A DNA stretch of 31,714 nt from a virus: the IMG/VR virus record IMGVR_UViG_3300042434_000452, positions 1 to 31,714 of that record, one strand, 5' to 3'. Every line of letters begins with the position of its first letter. Positions within the stretch are counted from its first letter, which is position 1. This document shows positions 1 to 6,603 of this stretch, in pieces. The notes under the pieces are model-generated. The model worked only from the letters and a program-made list of their open reading frames with translations, had not been told where the DNA came from and made no database searches. The translations under genes were made by a program, and so were the position numbers.

Positions 1-231
1 GATGAAGACGTTGGTTTCGTCTGCGCTGCTAGCGGTATACAGCACTTCGCAGGTGCCAGAGCCGCTGATCAGCCCGCCGACATTTGCCCGATAGGTAGCG
101 CCAAGGGCGGTGGTGTCCAGCGATTCCTTTTCAACGGTCAAAGACCAAGAGCGGGTGCTGGTGATGGTTGCAGCAGTGGTGCCCGCGTCGTCGAATTTGA
201 CGGAGCCCTGCTGGCCACGGTAAAAAGCCAT
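1..231 (-). CDS. Major tail tube protein, 3' end cut by window edge
   Basis: The frame opens with ATG at 231 and has no stop before position 1, so only the first 77 residues are seen. They read as a small beta-rich protein with an early GQQGSVKF segment and a Trp-Ser-Leu-Thr-Val strand, typical of phage tail tube or major tail proteins that stack around the tape measure. The gene follows the tail terminator gene by 2 bases in the late operon, which is the usual place for a tail tube gene. The family assignment rests mainly on this position and on composition; a tail-associated Ig-like protein is a less likely alternative. Confidence 0.65.
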   Translation of the reverse strand, partial: MAFYRGQQGSVKFDDAGTTAATITSTRSWSLTVEKESLDTTALGATYRANVGGLISGSGTCEVLYTASSADETNVFI

Positions 232-233
232 GG

Positions 234-659
234 TTACAGATCCTCGAAGGTTTCAAAGGTCAATCTGACCTGTGTTTGGAAGAAACCCTCTGGAGATGGC
301 GTAGCCACCACCTCGGGCCCTGTCGGGGGATCAAAGTGAACCCCACTTACAACGATTCTATTGTAAAGATCGCGGATCCTTTTACCAACGGTGAGGTTGG
401 CGCCGGGTCCAACGCCCTTGGCAGAAAAAATATTGATGACTACAACGCCAATAACGCTGTTGCTGCTGCCGGTTGTGCCGCCCATCGTCAGGAAACTGTT
501 GTTCCCAAATGAGGTCAGGCACTGAACCCAAGTGCCGTTATTGGGCGGGCTGTAGGCCTGATTATGGAAAACGACCGGTATTGTCGGCGACGATGCCAGC
601 TCAGTTGCCAAACGGCTTTCGATGGTGGCGCGGATCGTGTTGAGGTTGACGGCGGCCAT
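234..659 (-). CDS. Tail terminator protein (DUF4128-like)
   Basis: A 141-aa protein with an N-terminal helix (NTIRATIESRLA), a central beta segment and a C-terminal strand ending QVRLTFETFEDL. Length, fold pattern and position between a gp10-like protein and the tail tube match phage tail terminators, which form the ring that closes the tail and binds the head-tail joint. The start ATG overlaps the stop of the upstream gp10-like gene, implying translational coupling. I assign it by pattern and synteny, not by a diagnostic motif. Confidence 0.65.
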   Translation of the reverse strand: MAAVNLNTIRATIESRLATELASSPTIPVVFHNQAYSPPNNGTWVQCLTSFGNNSFLTMGGTTGSSNSVIGVVVINIFSAKGVGPGANLTVGKRIRDLYNRIVVSGVHFDPPTGPEVVATPSPEGFFQTQVRLTFETFEDL

Positions 660-1105
660 CAGTCTTGCCTTCCAATGGAATCAGCTAATTGTCGCGCTCT
701 AGCCGTCATCTGTCTTGCGACAATGTCTAGCCAACCGGCAGGTGCTTGCTTCGAACGTCCGTCGGCAAGTTCTTGGCCGTAACTGATGTTGTTGTGAACG
801 TGATAGGTATTTTTGATTTTTTCTTGCCCAAAGGAATAATTGAGGCCAATACCGGGACCGGGAGCAGGCGTTGCCGGCGGCTGTGCTTTTCCACGATTTG
901 CTCCGGTTGCAGGTTGCTGTTCACCCGCGTCATAATTGCCAGTTGCGTTTTCGCCGATAATCCAGCTAGCGCGGAAGCGCCCTGTATCCACGGGGCTACG
1001 GGCTTTCAGTTCGGCGTCAGTTTCAAAAACAACCACGCGCATCAGTTGATTCAGCTTTTCCTCGCTGTAATCACCGATTTGATCGAGCCTGATGCGCCTA
1101 GCCAT
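659..1105 (-). CDS. HK97 gp10-like neck/tail completion protein
   Basis: A 148-aa basic protein. Residues 1-60 carry the feature most typical of HK97-gp10-like proteins: a helix followed by SPVDTGRFRASW, the 'SPVDTGxLrxSW' signature of the family. It ends in a helical segment (GWLDIVARQMTARARQLADS). A Pro/Ala/Gly-rich insert lies around residues 63-88. Proteins of this family sit at the neck or tail-completion ring. It lies between the head closure gene and the tail terminator gene, the canonical order. Confidence 0.8.
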   Translation of the reverse strand: MARRIRLDQIGDYSEEKLNQLMRVVVFETDAELKARSPVDTGRFRASWIIGENATGNYDAGEQQPATGANRGKAQPPATPAPGPGIGLNYSFGQEKIKNTYHVHNNISYGQELADGRSKQAPAGWLDIVARQMTARARQLADSIGRQD

Positions 1106-1107
1106 CG

Positions 1108-1464
1108 TTAAGCCCTCAGGAACAGTTCAACCGCAATGGCGGTGTTGTCTTGTTCGATGACGTTGATTTTTACAATCTGATGCACGACGCTGCTGATGAC
1201 AACACGATCAGAAAGGCTAGGTGTAATCGTCAGATCAGATGCGGCAATGATCAGTTTTTTATCTTGCTCGTGAACCAGCTCGTTTAATTCTTGTTTGCGA
1301 ACCGCGTCAACAACACCCTTGATGGTTGTATTGGTTTCGGTTTCAACGATTGCACCGGTGGTCGGGTTGTAGGTGCCGCCGCTGACTTGGCGATAGGTCA
1401 CGTCCCCGCCAAAACGGTTAATGACCTTGCTGGCAGTTTTACGAAGCGAAGTTGCAAGTGCCAT
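1108..1464 (-). CDS. Head-tail joining (head closure) protein
   Basis: A 118-aa protein with a helical N-terminus (ATSLRKTASKVINRFG) followed by a run of beta strands that includes TNTTIKGVVDAVRKQE. This layout resembles SPP1 gp16-like or HK97 gp9-like head closure proteins, which stop DNA leakage and present the surface the tail docks to. It lies 2 bases upstream of the gp10-like gene. The call is based on length, predicted beta content and synteny. Confidence 0.55.
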   Translation of the reverse strand: MALATSLRKTASKVINRFGGDVTYRQVSGGTYNPTTGAIVETETNTTIKGVVDAVRKQELNELVHEQDKKLIIAASDLTITPSLSDRVVISSVVHQIVKINVIEQDNTAIAVELFLRA

Positions 1465-1473
1465 GAAAACAGA

Positions 1474-2007
1474 TTAGGCGACCTGAACAGCCGTGACAAT
1501 AATGCAAGGCACGGAGGGATGAGCGGGGCCTGAAGTGGCAGCGGGCAAAGATTGGAGGCTGGCCGCCACGTTAGTTGTTGACCAAATCAATTCGAGATAA
1601 TCATTAGCGGCAAGCTTGAGCACATAGTTCACGCAGCCAATTACGTTGCCATCAACGCCTCCGTGTCTTGCAATGATGCTGAATTTGCTGTCAGATGCTG
1701 TTACGTTGCCGCTAGAGCCGCTGTCGTTTTTACGCAGCCAAACGTTAATGTCGTGAATTTGGGAGTCTGAATTTGTAAATTGAGCTGAATAAGTGATGCT
1801 GTAAACACCAGCGCGAGAAAAGGTAATCCGCGAACCAGAGGCAATGCTGATCCCACGGCTGTCTGGATCTGTTGTATTGATGCCGATGGAATAATCAGTA
1901 TTTGCCGCCACTGCGACCTGATCCGTGGTGTCATAAAACGACCCCCACAGCATCTGATTGCGTACGGTATCAAGCTGACTGGTAAACGGATTGAGCTTAA
2001 AAGCCAT
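1474..2007 (-). CDS. C1q/TNF-like jelly-roll virion protein
   Basis: A 177-aa protein. Residues 1-30 form a short linker (FKLNPFTSQLD resembles the peptide that anchors many phage fibres). Residues about 40-177 have the strand pattern of a C1q/TNF-like trimeric jelly roll: SRITFSRAGVYSITYSAQF, then a WLRK strand, then YLELIWSTT. Such domains occur in phage fibres and head decorations that bind surfaces. It is unusual to find it between head connector and head closure genes; it may be a head- or neck-attached fibre. Confidence 0.6.
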   Translation of the reverse strand: MAFKLNPFTSQLDTVRNQMLWGSFYDTTDQVAVAANTDYSIGINTTDPDSRGISIASGSRITFSRAGVYSITYSAQFTNSDSQIHDINVWLRKNDSGSSGNVTASDSKFSIIARHGGVDGNVIGCVNYVLKLAANDYLELIWSTTNVAASLQSLPAATSGPAHPSVPCIIVTAVQVA

Positions 2008-2010
2008 TGC

Positions 2011-2220
2011 TCAGCTCCGAGTTACGGTCAAAAGATTATTGTTTCCGTCGTAAGTCATCGTGAGTGTTGCCACCACCTTACCGCTAGAGCCACCACGCTT
2101 ATACGTTGCCGTCAAAAGGTTGTTGGCGCCGTCGTAGGTGTTCGCAACATAGTCATGCGACGGGATATTAAAACCGCCGCTAGCCGTTGCATCGCCGCCA
2201 CCAGGAAGGACGTAGTACAT
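2011..2220 (-). CDS. Small protein with two YD-like repeats
   Basis: A 69-aa protein made largely of two similar units, TYDGANNLLTATY and TYDGNNNLLTVT, separated by a Gly/Ser-rich turn. The units resemble single YD repeats of Rhs-like proteins, but two copies are too few to form a shell. The start ATG overlaps the stop of the upstream 78-aa gene, and the C1q-like gene follows 3 bases later, so it belongs to the same translational string. It may be a small adaptor or structural accessory of the C1q-like protein. Function unknown. Confidence 0.5.
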   Translation of the reverse strand: MYYVLPGGGDATASGGFNIPSHDYVANTYDGANNLLTATYKRGGSSGKVVATLTMTYDGNNNLLTVTRS

Positions 2221-2456
2221 CAGATTTTGTAGGCGATGACTTTGCCGCTAGCTAGCGTCACGCTCGTAAACACGCCCTCGATCTGATCACCCTTGCCCAA
2301 GGGAACGGAGCTAAAGGTATTGCCGCTGGCGTTTTGAATCGTTGCAGTGCTGATCACGGCGTCGGCCACGGCATACAGCTTCCAGAAGCGACCGGTATGG
2401 GCCGCAGTGTCGCTGATGTACTCAAAGCCAATGTTGTAAGCGTCGTTGTCGGCCAT
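2220..2456 (-). CDS. Hypothetical virion-region protein (78 aa)
   Basis: A 78-aa, predicted beta-rich protein containing GRFWKLYAVADAVI and ending SGKVIAYKI. It lies between the connector protein and the YD-like repeat gene. The sequence looks like one beta-sandwich or spike module, as in small phage decoration or adaptor proteins whose ligands dock by 'SGKVIAYK'-type strands. I do not recognise a named family. The overlap with the next gene and 2-base spacing to the previous one support real coding. Confidence 0.55.
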   Translation of the reverse strand: MADNDAYNIGFEYISDTAAHTGRFWKLYAVADAVISTATIQNASGNTFSSVPLGKGDQIEGVFTSVTLASGKVIAYKI

Positions 2457-2458
2457 GG

Positions 2459-3025
2459 TCAGCTACGGCGAATGGCAAAGTTGCCCGGTCCACTGATTCT
2501 AAGTCCAGTCAAATACCTTTCATAGATTGGCGGGAGGCGATCAGCACCGGTTGCCGATGCACTGGCACCAGCATTAACCACGCTCAGGCTGCCAATGGTG
2601 ACGGACTTGTAATCCTCCATGCCGCTCAACCCCATCCCATCTTTGTTGTTGTTCAGATAGGTGGCCAGCACGCACTGGGCTTTTTTGATCTGATCGGGAA
2701 TTTCCGTGTCCGTGTAATAGTCCGTGGTAATACGGAACGGGAAACCGACGGCGTAAGTGTTGATATAGGTGTCAGGCTTGCGAACGCCTGTACGTGGCCA
2801 TTGCAGGGCTTGGGTATCAGTAGCCCGAGCGCCAAGGAACCGTTCACGGTCAAGACGTTGGGTTGCCGTATACAGCGCCCGATTTTTCTGATCCGTCGTG
2901 GCAGTAGCCCAAGCCGTTACGTCGTCGTCTTGAACGAAGCCTTCAATGATCAGTTCCGCTGCTGCCAGCGTCAGGTAGGAGTTGGCGTTTGCGCCGCCCA
3001 CCGTTGCGTCGATTGTTATTGCCAT
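2459..3025 (-). CDS. Head-tail connector/adaptor protein
   Basis: A 188-aa protein. The N-terminus has the pattern NSYLTLAAAELIIEGF followed by TTDQKNRALYTATQRLDR and the LQWPRTGV motif seen in a widespread phage family sometimes labelled 'DnaT-like ssDNA-binding', which in virion gene clusters acts as the head-tail adaptor on the portal. A helix (IPDQIKKAQCVLATYLNN) follows at about residues 108-128. It is placed just downstream of capsid and decoration genes, where adaptors belong. The DnaT label should not be read as a replication role. Confidence 0.7.
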   Translation of the reverse strand: MAITIDATVGGANANSYLTLAAAELIIEGFVQDDDVTAWATATTDQKNRALYTATQRLDRERFLGARATDTQALQWPRTGVRKPDTYINTYAVGFPFRITTDYYTDTEIPDQIKKAQCVLATYLNNNKDGMGLSGMEDYKSVTIGSLSVVNAGASASATGADRLPPIYERYLTGLRISGPGNFAIRRS

Positions 3026-3149
3026 CGGTAGACAGCGGCAGTTCTTCTGTTACTTCAAGTTTAGGCGTGGGCTCTGCAATAGGAAAAGAGGCCCCAGCCG
3101 AAGCCAGAGCCTCCATTTCACGCAGTCGCCGGAAAGCGAACAGCCCCAT
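2943..3149 (-). CDS. Short head-region protein overlapping the adaptor gene
   Basis: A 68-aa frame starting with ATG at 3149, overlapping the stop of the decoration gene, and running 83 bases into the adaptor gene in another frame. The first 42 residues (MGLFAFRRLREMEALASAG, then a Pro/Glu-rich tail) look genuine and recall short phage proteins found after capsid genes. The last 26 residues are antagonistic to the adaptor frame and low in complexity (RRNGGRRKR). It may be an assembly or connector peptide. Function unknown. Confidence 0.5.
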   Translation of the reverse strand: MGLFAFRRLREMEALASAGASFPIAEPTPKLEVTEELPLSTDGNNNRRNGGRRKRQLLPDAGSSGTDH

Positions 3150-3568
3150 CAGACGCGCTTGAGCAGAACGCTCAGGATCACGCCGGCCAGAGCGGTGGTA
3201 GTGCCGGTCACGTCAAGCGACAGGCGGTCGCCGGCCTCAAGGGTGAGGTTGGCAGTGGTGCTGGTCAGTTCACCCGAATCAGCCGCATCGAACTTCTGCT
3301 CAGTAAGAGCAGTGCCCTTGAGGTTGATTTTGGTGGTGCCGAGCAGGTCATCGCCAGCGGTGGCGGCTTCGGTGCCTTGGCAACGACGAATCGTGCCGGT
3401 CACATCAGAGCCATCAGAACCAGCAGTGGCGTGCACCTCACGGATGCTGACCACTTCGCACTTCACCGGAGCGGTGAAAAACTGCACATCAGCCACCGAA
3501 GAGGCGATGTAATGAGTAGCAACGATGTACTGCTCAGTTGACAGTTCAAACTGGGAAGGTTGGGCCAT
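3149..3568 (-). CDS. Head decoration-like protein
   Basis: A 139-aa, all-beta, Thr/Ser/Ala-rich protein directly downstream of the major capsid gene (15-base gap), the typical place for capsid cement or decoration proteins. The N-terminus (MAQPSQFELSTEQY) is flexible and the C-terminus has a strand pair ending AGVILSVLLKRV. It has a strong Shine-Dalgarno site (3576-3581), unlike most genes here, which fits a structural protein made in hundreds of copies. The family is not certain. Confidence 0.55.
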   Translation of the reverse strand: MAQPSQFELSTEQYIVATHYIASSVADVQFFTAPVKCEVVSIREVHATAGSDGSDVTGTIRRCQGTEAATAGDDLLGTTKINLKGTALTEQKFDAADSGELTSTTANLTLEAGDRLSLDVTGTTTALAGVILSVLLKRV

Positions 3569-3575
3569 GGTTAGT

Positions 3576-3581
3576 TCCTCC
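3576..3581 (-). promoter_or_regulatory. Strong Shine-Dalgarno site before decoration-like gene
   Basis: On the minus strand GGAGGA lies 7 bases before the ATG at 3568. This is one of the few near-perfect ribosome binding sites in the window and it fixes the start of the decoration-like gene. Confidence 0.75.
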
Positions 3582-3583
3582 TA

Positions 3584-4606
3584 TCAATCAAAGTTGGAGG
3601 TGATGGTGGCACGCACGATTCCAATGTTCTTGGTTTCGTACACCTTGCTCCAGTTGGCCACAGTTGCCAGTTGAGCACGGGTGGGGTTCGTGGTGGTCAC
3701 GGCCCACTTGGCACCAACGGGGTGGTAGATGTAGTGCATGTCCAGCGACATGGCATCCGACTTGGCGAGAATGTCGCGGTCGGTTTCAGTCCGCATTGCA
3801 GCCTGCTCACCGGAGGCGACAGCGCCAGCAGTGAAGAAATAACAGGCATAGTTGCCGGCGCTGTTGGTGATGTCGTCGGACACGATCACGCGCAGACCCA
3901 TGTAGGTCGGAACGGTCACGTCGCCATACGCAGCAGCCACAGAACCGCCAACAGCGTTGATGGTGCTAGCGCCGGTAGCGGGGGTGCTCAGACGGGCTTC
4001 CGTGTTGGTCACGTAGTCAATCGCCTTGCGCTCCACGAGGTCGTAGTAGCAAGCCGAGTGCATGGCCACAGCGGTCAGCTTGTCGCCTTGATCGCCCAGA
4101 ATTGCGCGGGCCTTAGCCACCTGACGGGGACCGAGGGCAGTTGCGCCGCTGGTGTCAAAACGCAGAGCGTCAAAGGCAGGGGAGTCAGAGCCGGTGAGGC
4201 TACCGAACACACCTTCAAGGCACTTGTAGAGGTCAGCCTGCTGCTGGTTAGCAACGTACTCACCAACTTTGGCGCCAATGGCGGCCATGGGGTCGGAGCC
4301 AGCAGCCAGAGCAGCCAGATCGCGGGCCTCAAAGGCACGGCCACGGTGCAGGATCACGCCGACTTGCTTGTCAGCACTGATCTTGCCGGGGGTCAGGCTG
4401 GTGGAGTCGGTAAGGACTTCCAGATCGCCGGACAGGTTGGCCTTCCAGAAAGGCACGTTAACAAAGTCACCACCCTCGGTTGCATTCAGTTCCGCCATGG
4501 GCTGCACAACGCCGCTGGCAAGAAACTGGTTCCGCTGAGTCGATTGCTCGATCACATACGGAGTAAAAATCTCGGGGATGATGACATCAGAGCGAAGAGT
4601 CGCCAT
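3584..4606 (-). CDS. Major capsid protein
   Basis: A 340-aa protein with the N-arm pattern DVIIPEIFTPYVIEQSTQRN, the segment GGDFVNVPFW, and a central HRGRAFEARDLAAL helix. This is the layout of the P22/P2-like and related HK97-fold coat proteins without a protease-cleaved delta domain. Neighbours are a separate coiled-coil scaffold upstream and a decoration-like gene downstream. GAGG lies 10 bases before the ATG. The 82-base gap upstream plus the end of the scaffold gene could hold a weak promoter (TTGAAG-N18-TAATAT on the minus strand), low confidence. Confidence 0.85.
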   Translation of the reverse strand: MATLRSDVIIPEIFTPYVIEQSTQRNQFLASGVVQPMAELNATEGGDFVNVPFWKANLSGDLEVLTDSTSLTPGKISADKQVGVILHRGRAFEARDLAALAAGSDPMAAIGAKVGEYVANQQQADLYKCLEGVFGSLTGSDSPAFDALRFDTSGATALGPRQVAKARAILGDQGDKLTAVAMHSACYYDLVERKAIDYVTNTEARLSTPATGASTINAVGGSVAAAYGDVTVPTYMGLRVIVSDDITNSAGNYACYFFTAGAVASGEQAAMRTETDRDILAKSDAMSLDMHYIYHPVGAKWAVTTTNPTRAQLATVANWSKVYETKNIGIVRATITSNFD

Positions 4607-4688
4607 GATGAATCCTCAGGGAATTTGTTGGTTGCGGGCGTAACCCAATGACGGAGTGGCGTAACCAATCGCGTCTAGCAGTTACATA

Positions 4689-5384
4689 TTAAGCATTGTT
4701 TGCCGCTGCCTTCAAGCGTTCGTACAGATCGCGGTCAGTTCGGTAGAGCCGTGATTGCTCGGTCAGGTTGAAATATTCCCGCGTGAACGGGTTTTTGGTG
4801 CCTGCCGGAACATCAGACGACACGGGCTTGGTGCCAACGGGAGCCCCAGAACCCTTGACGTTCGGAGCCCTGAACAGGTAACCGCGCTCAGCCTTCAGGC
4901 GTTCAACCCATTGATCCATGGGCACTTCGTTGTAGCCATCAACGGCCACGGGGTTGCCGCTTTCGTCTAGTTTCAGTTGATCGCGGACCAGACGAAGGGC
5001 ATCGTGCGGGTTGTGAGCACCCTGTTCAGCAAGGATGGCAACAACGCGATTGTCCAACTGATTGACGGTCAGTTTTGATTCCAGTTCGGCAATGCGTTTC
5101 TTGTAGCCTTCCTCCCGCTCTTGAAATTGTTGGGCGTACTGTTTCAGGGCTTCGTCGTACTTACCCTTTGATTCCAGTTCCTCTTGTTCCTTTTTTCGCT
5201 TGAACTCCAGAAGCTCCTGAATATCAACGCCATCGGGAACGGCAACTGATTTTTCCTTCTGTTCTTTGAGCTTGCCAATCAGTTCAAAGTTTTTACGCTC
5301 CAACGCTTCAATACTGCGCTTGAGCTTTTCCGATTCGTTATCGGTTGCAGTGGGCGTAGCTTCCTGCAGTTGTTCGTCAGACAT
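4689..5384 (-). CDS. Capsid scaffolding protein
   Basis: A 231-aa, highly charged protein. Residues about 18-110 are a long coiled coil (EKLKRSIEALERKNFELIGK and later EQEELESKGKYDEALKQYAQ). The C-terminal third has a flexible Pro/Gly/Val segment and ends with TREYFNLTEQSRLYRTDR, similar to phage scaffold C-termini that bind the coat protein. It lies directly before the capsid gene. This is the standard arrangement for a scaffold that shapes the procapsid and is then lost. Confidence 0.85.
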   Translation of the reverse strand: MSDEQLQEATPTATDNESEKLKRSIEALERKNFELIGKLKEQKEKSVAVPDGVDIQELLEFKRKKEQEELESKGKYDEALKQYAQQFQEREEGYKKRIAELESKLTVNQLDNRVVAILAEQGAHNPHDALRLVRDQLKLDESGNPVAVDGYNEVPMDQWVERLKAERGYLFRAPNVKGSGAPVGTKPVSSDVPAGTKNPFTREYFNLTEQSRLYRTDRDLYERLKAAANNA

Positions 5385-5441
5385 TGTGACCCGTAGGGTT
5401 TACCGCCAAAGTGTATAGGTAAGCCAGCCAAAAGGCACGTC
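5385..5441. promoter_or_regulatory. Divergent intergenic region, weak promoter candidates
   Basis: These 57 bases separate the scaffold gene (minus) from a plus-strand gene. On the minus strand a TATACA hexamer lies about 35 bases before the scaffold ATG; on the plus strand the same segment reads TATAGG. Neither has a convincing -35 box at 16-18 bases. I infer a possible local promoter only. Confidence 0.25.
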
Positions 5442-5636
5442 ATGTCACGGCGGGAATGGAACACGCCAGTTCGTGAGCCTTGGTGCCCAGTGATTTATTG
5501 GCTGCTCAAGGCGATTGACCTACACACCCAGCGGTATCTGGAGACTGGGGAGCGGTGGCATGTTGACGCGGCGAATGACCTGCGCCGTTACGTTGCCGAG
5601 CTAAAAGACCGAATCCACCGCGATGAAGGTCGGTAG
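5442..5636 (+). CDS. Plus-strand small protein inside the late operon
   Basis: A 64-aa protein (MSRREWNTPVREPWCP at the start, then helices DLHTQRYLETGERWHVDAAN and DLRRYVAELKDRIHRDE). It ends one base before the stop of the convergent minus-strand 91-aa gene and fills the only gap in the head gene cluster. Amphipathic helices, codon use like the rest of the window and clean boundaries argue for a real gene. Running against the late operon, it looks like a 'moron' inserted between head genes. Function unknown. Confidence 0.6.
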   Translation: MSRREWNTPVREPWCPVIYWLLKAIDLHTQRYLETGERWHVDAANDLRRYVAELKDRIHRDEGR

Positions 5637-5637
5637 A

Positions 5638-5913
5638 TCACCATTTTTCCTTGTCAGCCCAGTACGCCGCTGACATTTTGCCCTTGGCGATATTCTCCGC
5701 GTGACGTGCCTTGAACGATGCCCTTCTGGCCTTGTCTGCTGCTGACTCTCCTTTTTGCGCTGGTGAGCCTGACACGCCCTGTTGACCGAACCTGATTAAA
5801 CGGATTTTTTCACCCTCTTTCGCCAAAACCGCATGAGATTTGGTCGGGTGGCTTGGCGTGCGCTTCGGCTTGTTGTAGCCGTCGAACTTTTCGCCTCGGT
5901 ATTCAATCGCCAT
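5638..5913 (-). CDS. Conserved small basic phage protein
   Basis: A 91-aa basic protein (MAIEYRGEKFDGYNKPKRTP at the start; KARRASFKARHAENIAKGKM and SAAYWADKEKW at the end). I recognise this pattern as a widespread uncharacterised phage family with the 'YNKPKRTPxHPxKSH' and 'SFKARHAxNIAKGKMSAAYWA' blocks, usually found among head genes. I chose ATG 5913 because the family starts there; an in-frame ATG at 5946 would add 11 residues. It overlaps the upstream gene by 11 bases. Confidence 0.75.
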   Translation of the reverse strand: MAIEYRGEKFDGYNKPKRTPSHPTKSHAVLAKEGEKIRLIRFGQQGVSGSPAQKGESAADKARRASFKARHAENIAKGKMSAAYWADKEKW

Positions 5914-6082
5914 CTTCCCCATCATCCGTGCAGGTAATGACCTCAACGCCTTCGGCCAGCCTGCCCATCAATGCGCCGAGGATTTCTGGGTTGTTGGGCG
6001 TCGGGAAAATAAACCGGCCTTCAATCATGCCGTCAGCACACTTGAGGTAAGTGCAACTGCCTTCCCAAATTCTGCCGTTCAT
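5903..6082 (-). CDS. Hypothetical protein (59 aa)
   Basis: A 59-aa acidic protein (MNGRIWEGSCTYLKCADGMI at the start, Asp/Glu-rich end). Its ATG overlaps the stop of the upstream 55-aa gene (ATGA) and its stop lies inside the start of the next gene. Continuous coupling within a five-gene string is the main evidence. Two cysteines (10 and 15) could be structural. No family recognised. Confidence 0.6.
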   Translation of the reverse strand: MNGRIWEGSCTYLKCADGMIEGRFIFPTPNNPEILGALMGRLAEGVEVITCTDDGEDGD

Positions 6083-6246
6083 TTTTTCGGCTTGCGTTTT
6101 TTGGCGGTTTTAGCTGCTGCCTTGAATGCACCCTTGTCTGGGTAATCGGCTTCACCGGGGCGAGCCTTGCGCTCTTTGGCGCCCTCTTCCATCCGTTTGC
6201 GCTTGGCGTTGATGTTGGCGTACAAGCCGGGCTTTTTAGGTGCCAT
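6079..6246 (-). CDS. Conserved small Lys-rich phage protein
   Basis: A 55-aa, very basic protein beginning MAPKKPGLYANINAKRKRME and ending KTAKKRKPKK. The 'GLYANIxAKRxR' start and the 'FKxAAKTAKK' block mark a common uncharacterised phage family found near portal and capsid genes. The start overlaps the stop of the DUF6496-like gene (ATGA). It may bind nucleic acid through its lysines, but that is inference. Confidence 0.75.
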   Translation of the reverse strand: MAPKKPGLYANINAKRKRMEEGAKERKARPGEADYPDKGAFKAAAKTAKKRKPKK

Positions 6247-6434
6247 CACTTTTTACCTTTGGGTTGCTTGCGGGCCTTACCGGCTTCGCTCAAGGCAATA
6301 GCAATGGCCTGTTTACGGCTTTTGACGACCGGACCTTTGCCGGGACCTTGTTTGCCGCTTTTCAGTGTTCCGGCCTTGTACTCGCTCATCACCTTGCCGA
6401 TCTTCTTTTCGGCTTTGGTCGGTTTCTTGGCCAT
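6246..6434 (-). CDS. DUF6496-like small basic protein
   Basis: A 62-aa protein beginning MAKKPTKAEKKIGKVMSEYK and containing KSRKQAIAIALSEAGKARK. The 'EKKIGKVMxEYKxGxLxSG' and 'RKQAIAIALSEA' blocks are the family pattern known as DUF6496, frequent in phages. Role unknown; abundance of Lys and position near head genes suggest a DNA- or capsid-associated peptide. It starts inside the 3' part of the upstream 96-aa gene, in another frame. Confidence 0.8.
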   Translation of the reverse strand: MAKKPTKAEKKIGKVMSEYKAGTLKSGKQGPGKGPVVKSRKQAIAIALSEAGKARKQPKGKK

Positions 6435-6603
6435 GGGGCAACGGCAAGTGATCCAACTTTAGGCCGGACTTATCCACCCAGCCAATGCTGTCGTCGTCCA
6501 GCTTCTGCAGTCTGGCTTCAATGATTGCCTCGCCGTGTTCGACCTCTACCCAATCGGAATAAACGCGACCGTCTAGGTAATACCTAATCTTTGGGAGGTC
6601 CAT
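6313..6603 (-). CDS. Hypothetical protein downstream of minor head gene (96 aa)
   Basis: Starts with ATG at 6603, 20 bases inside the end of the minor head gene. Residues 1-55 (MDLPKIRYYLDGRVYSDWVE, then an acidic helix) look like a true small protein. The last ~41 residues, rich in Arg/Gln/Lys, are read in a frame overlapping the DUF6496-like gene and may carry little function. No family recognised. Confidence 0.55.
   Translation of the reverse strand: MDLPKIRYYLDGRVYSDWVEVEHGEAIIEARLQKLDDDSIGWVDKSGLKLDHLPLPHGQETDQSRKEDRQGDERVQGRNTEKRQTRSRQRSGRQKP

Noticed and set aside
3671-4651. 326-codon plus-strand frame opposite the capsid gene
   Set aside because: Antisense shadow of a GC-rich, highly biased gene; low-complexity His/Gly/Val product.
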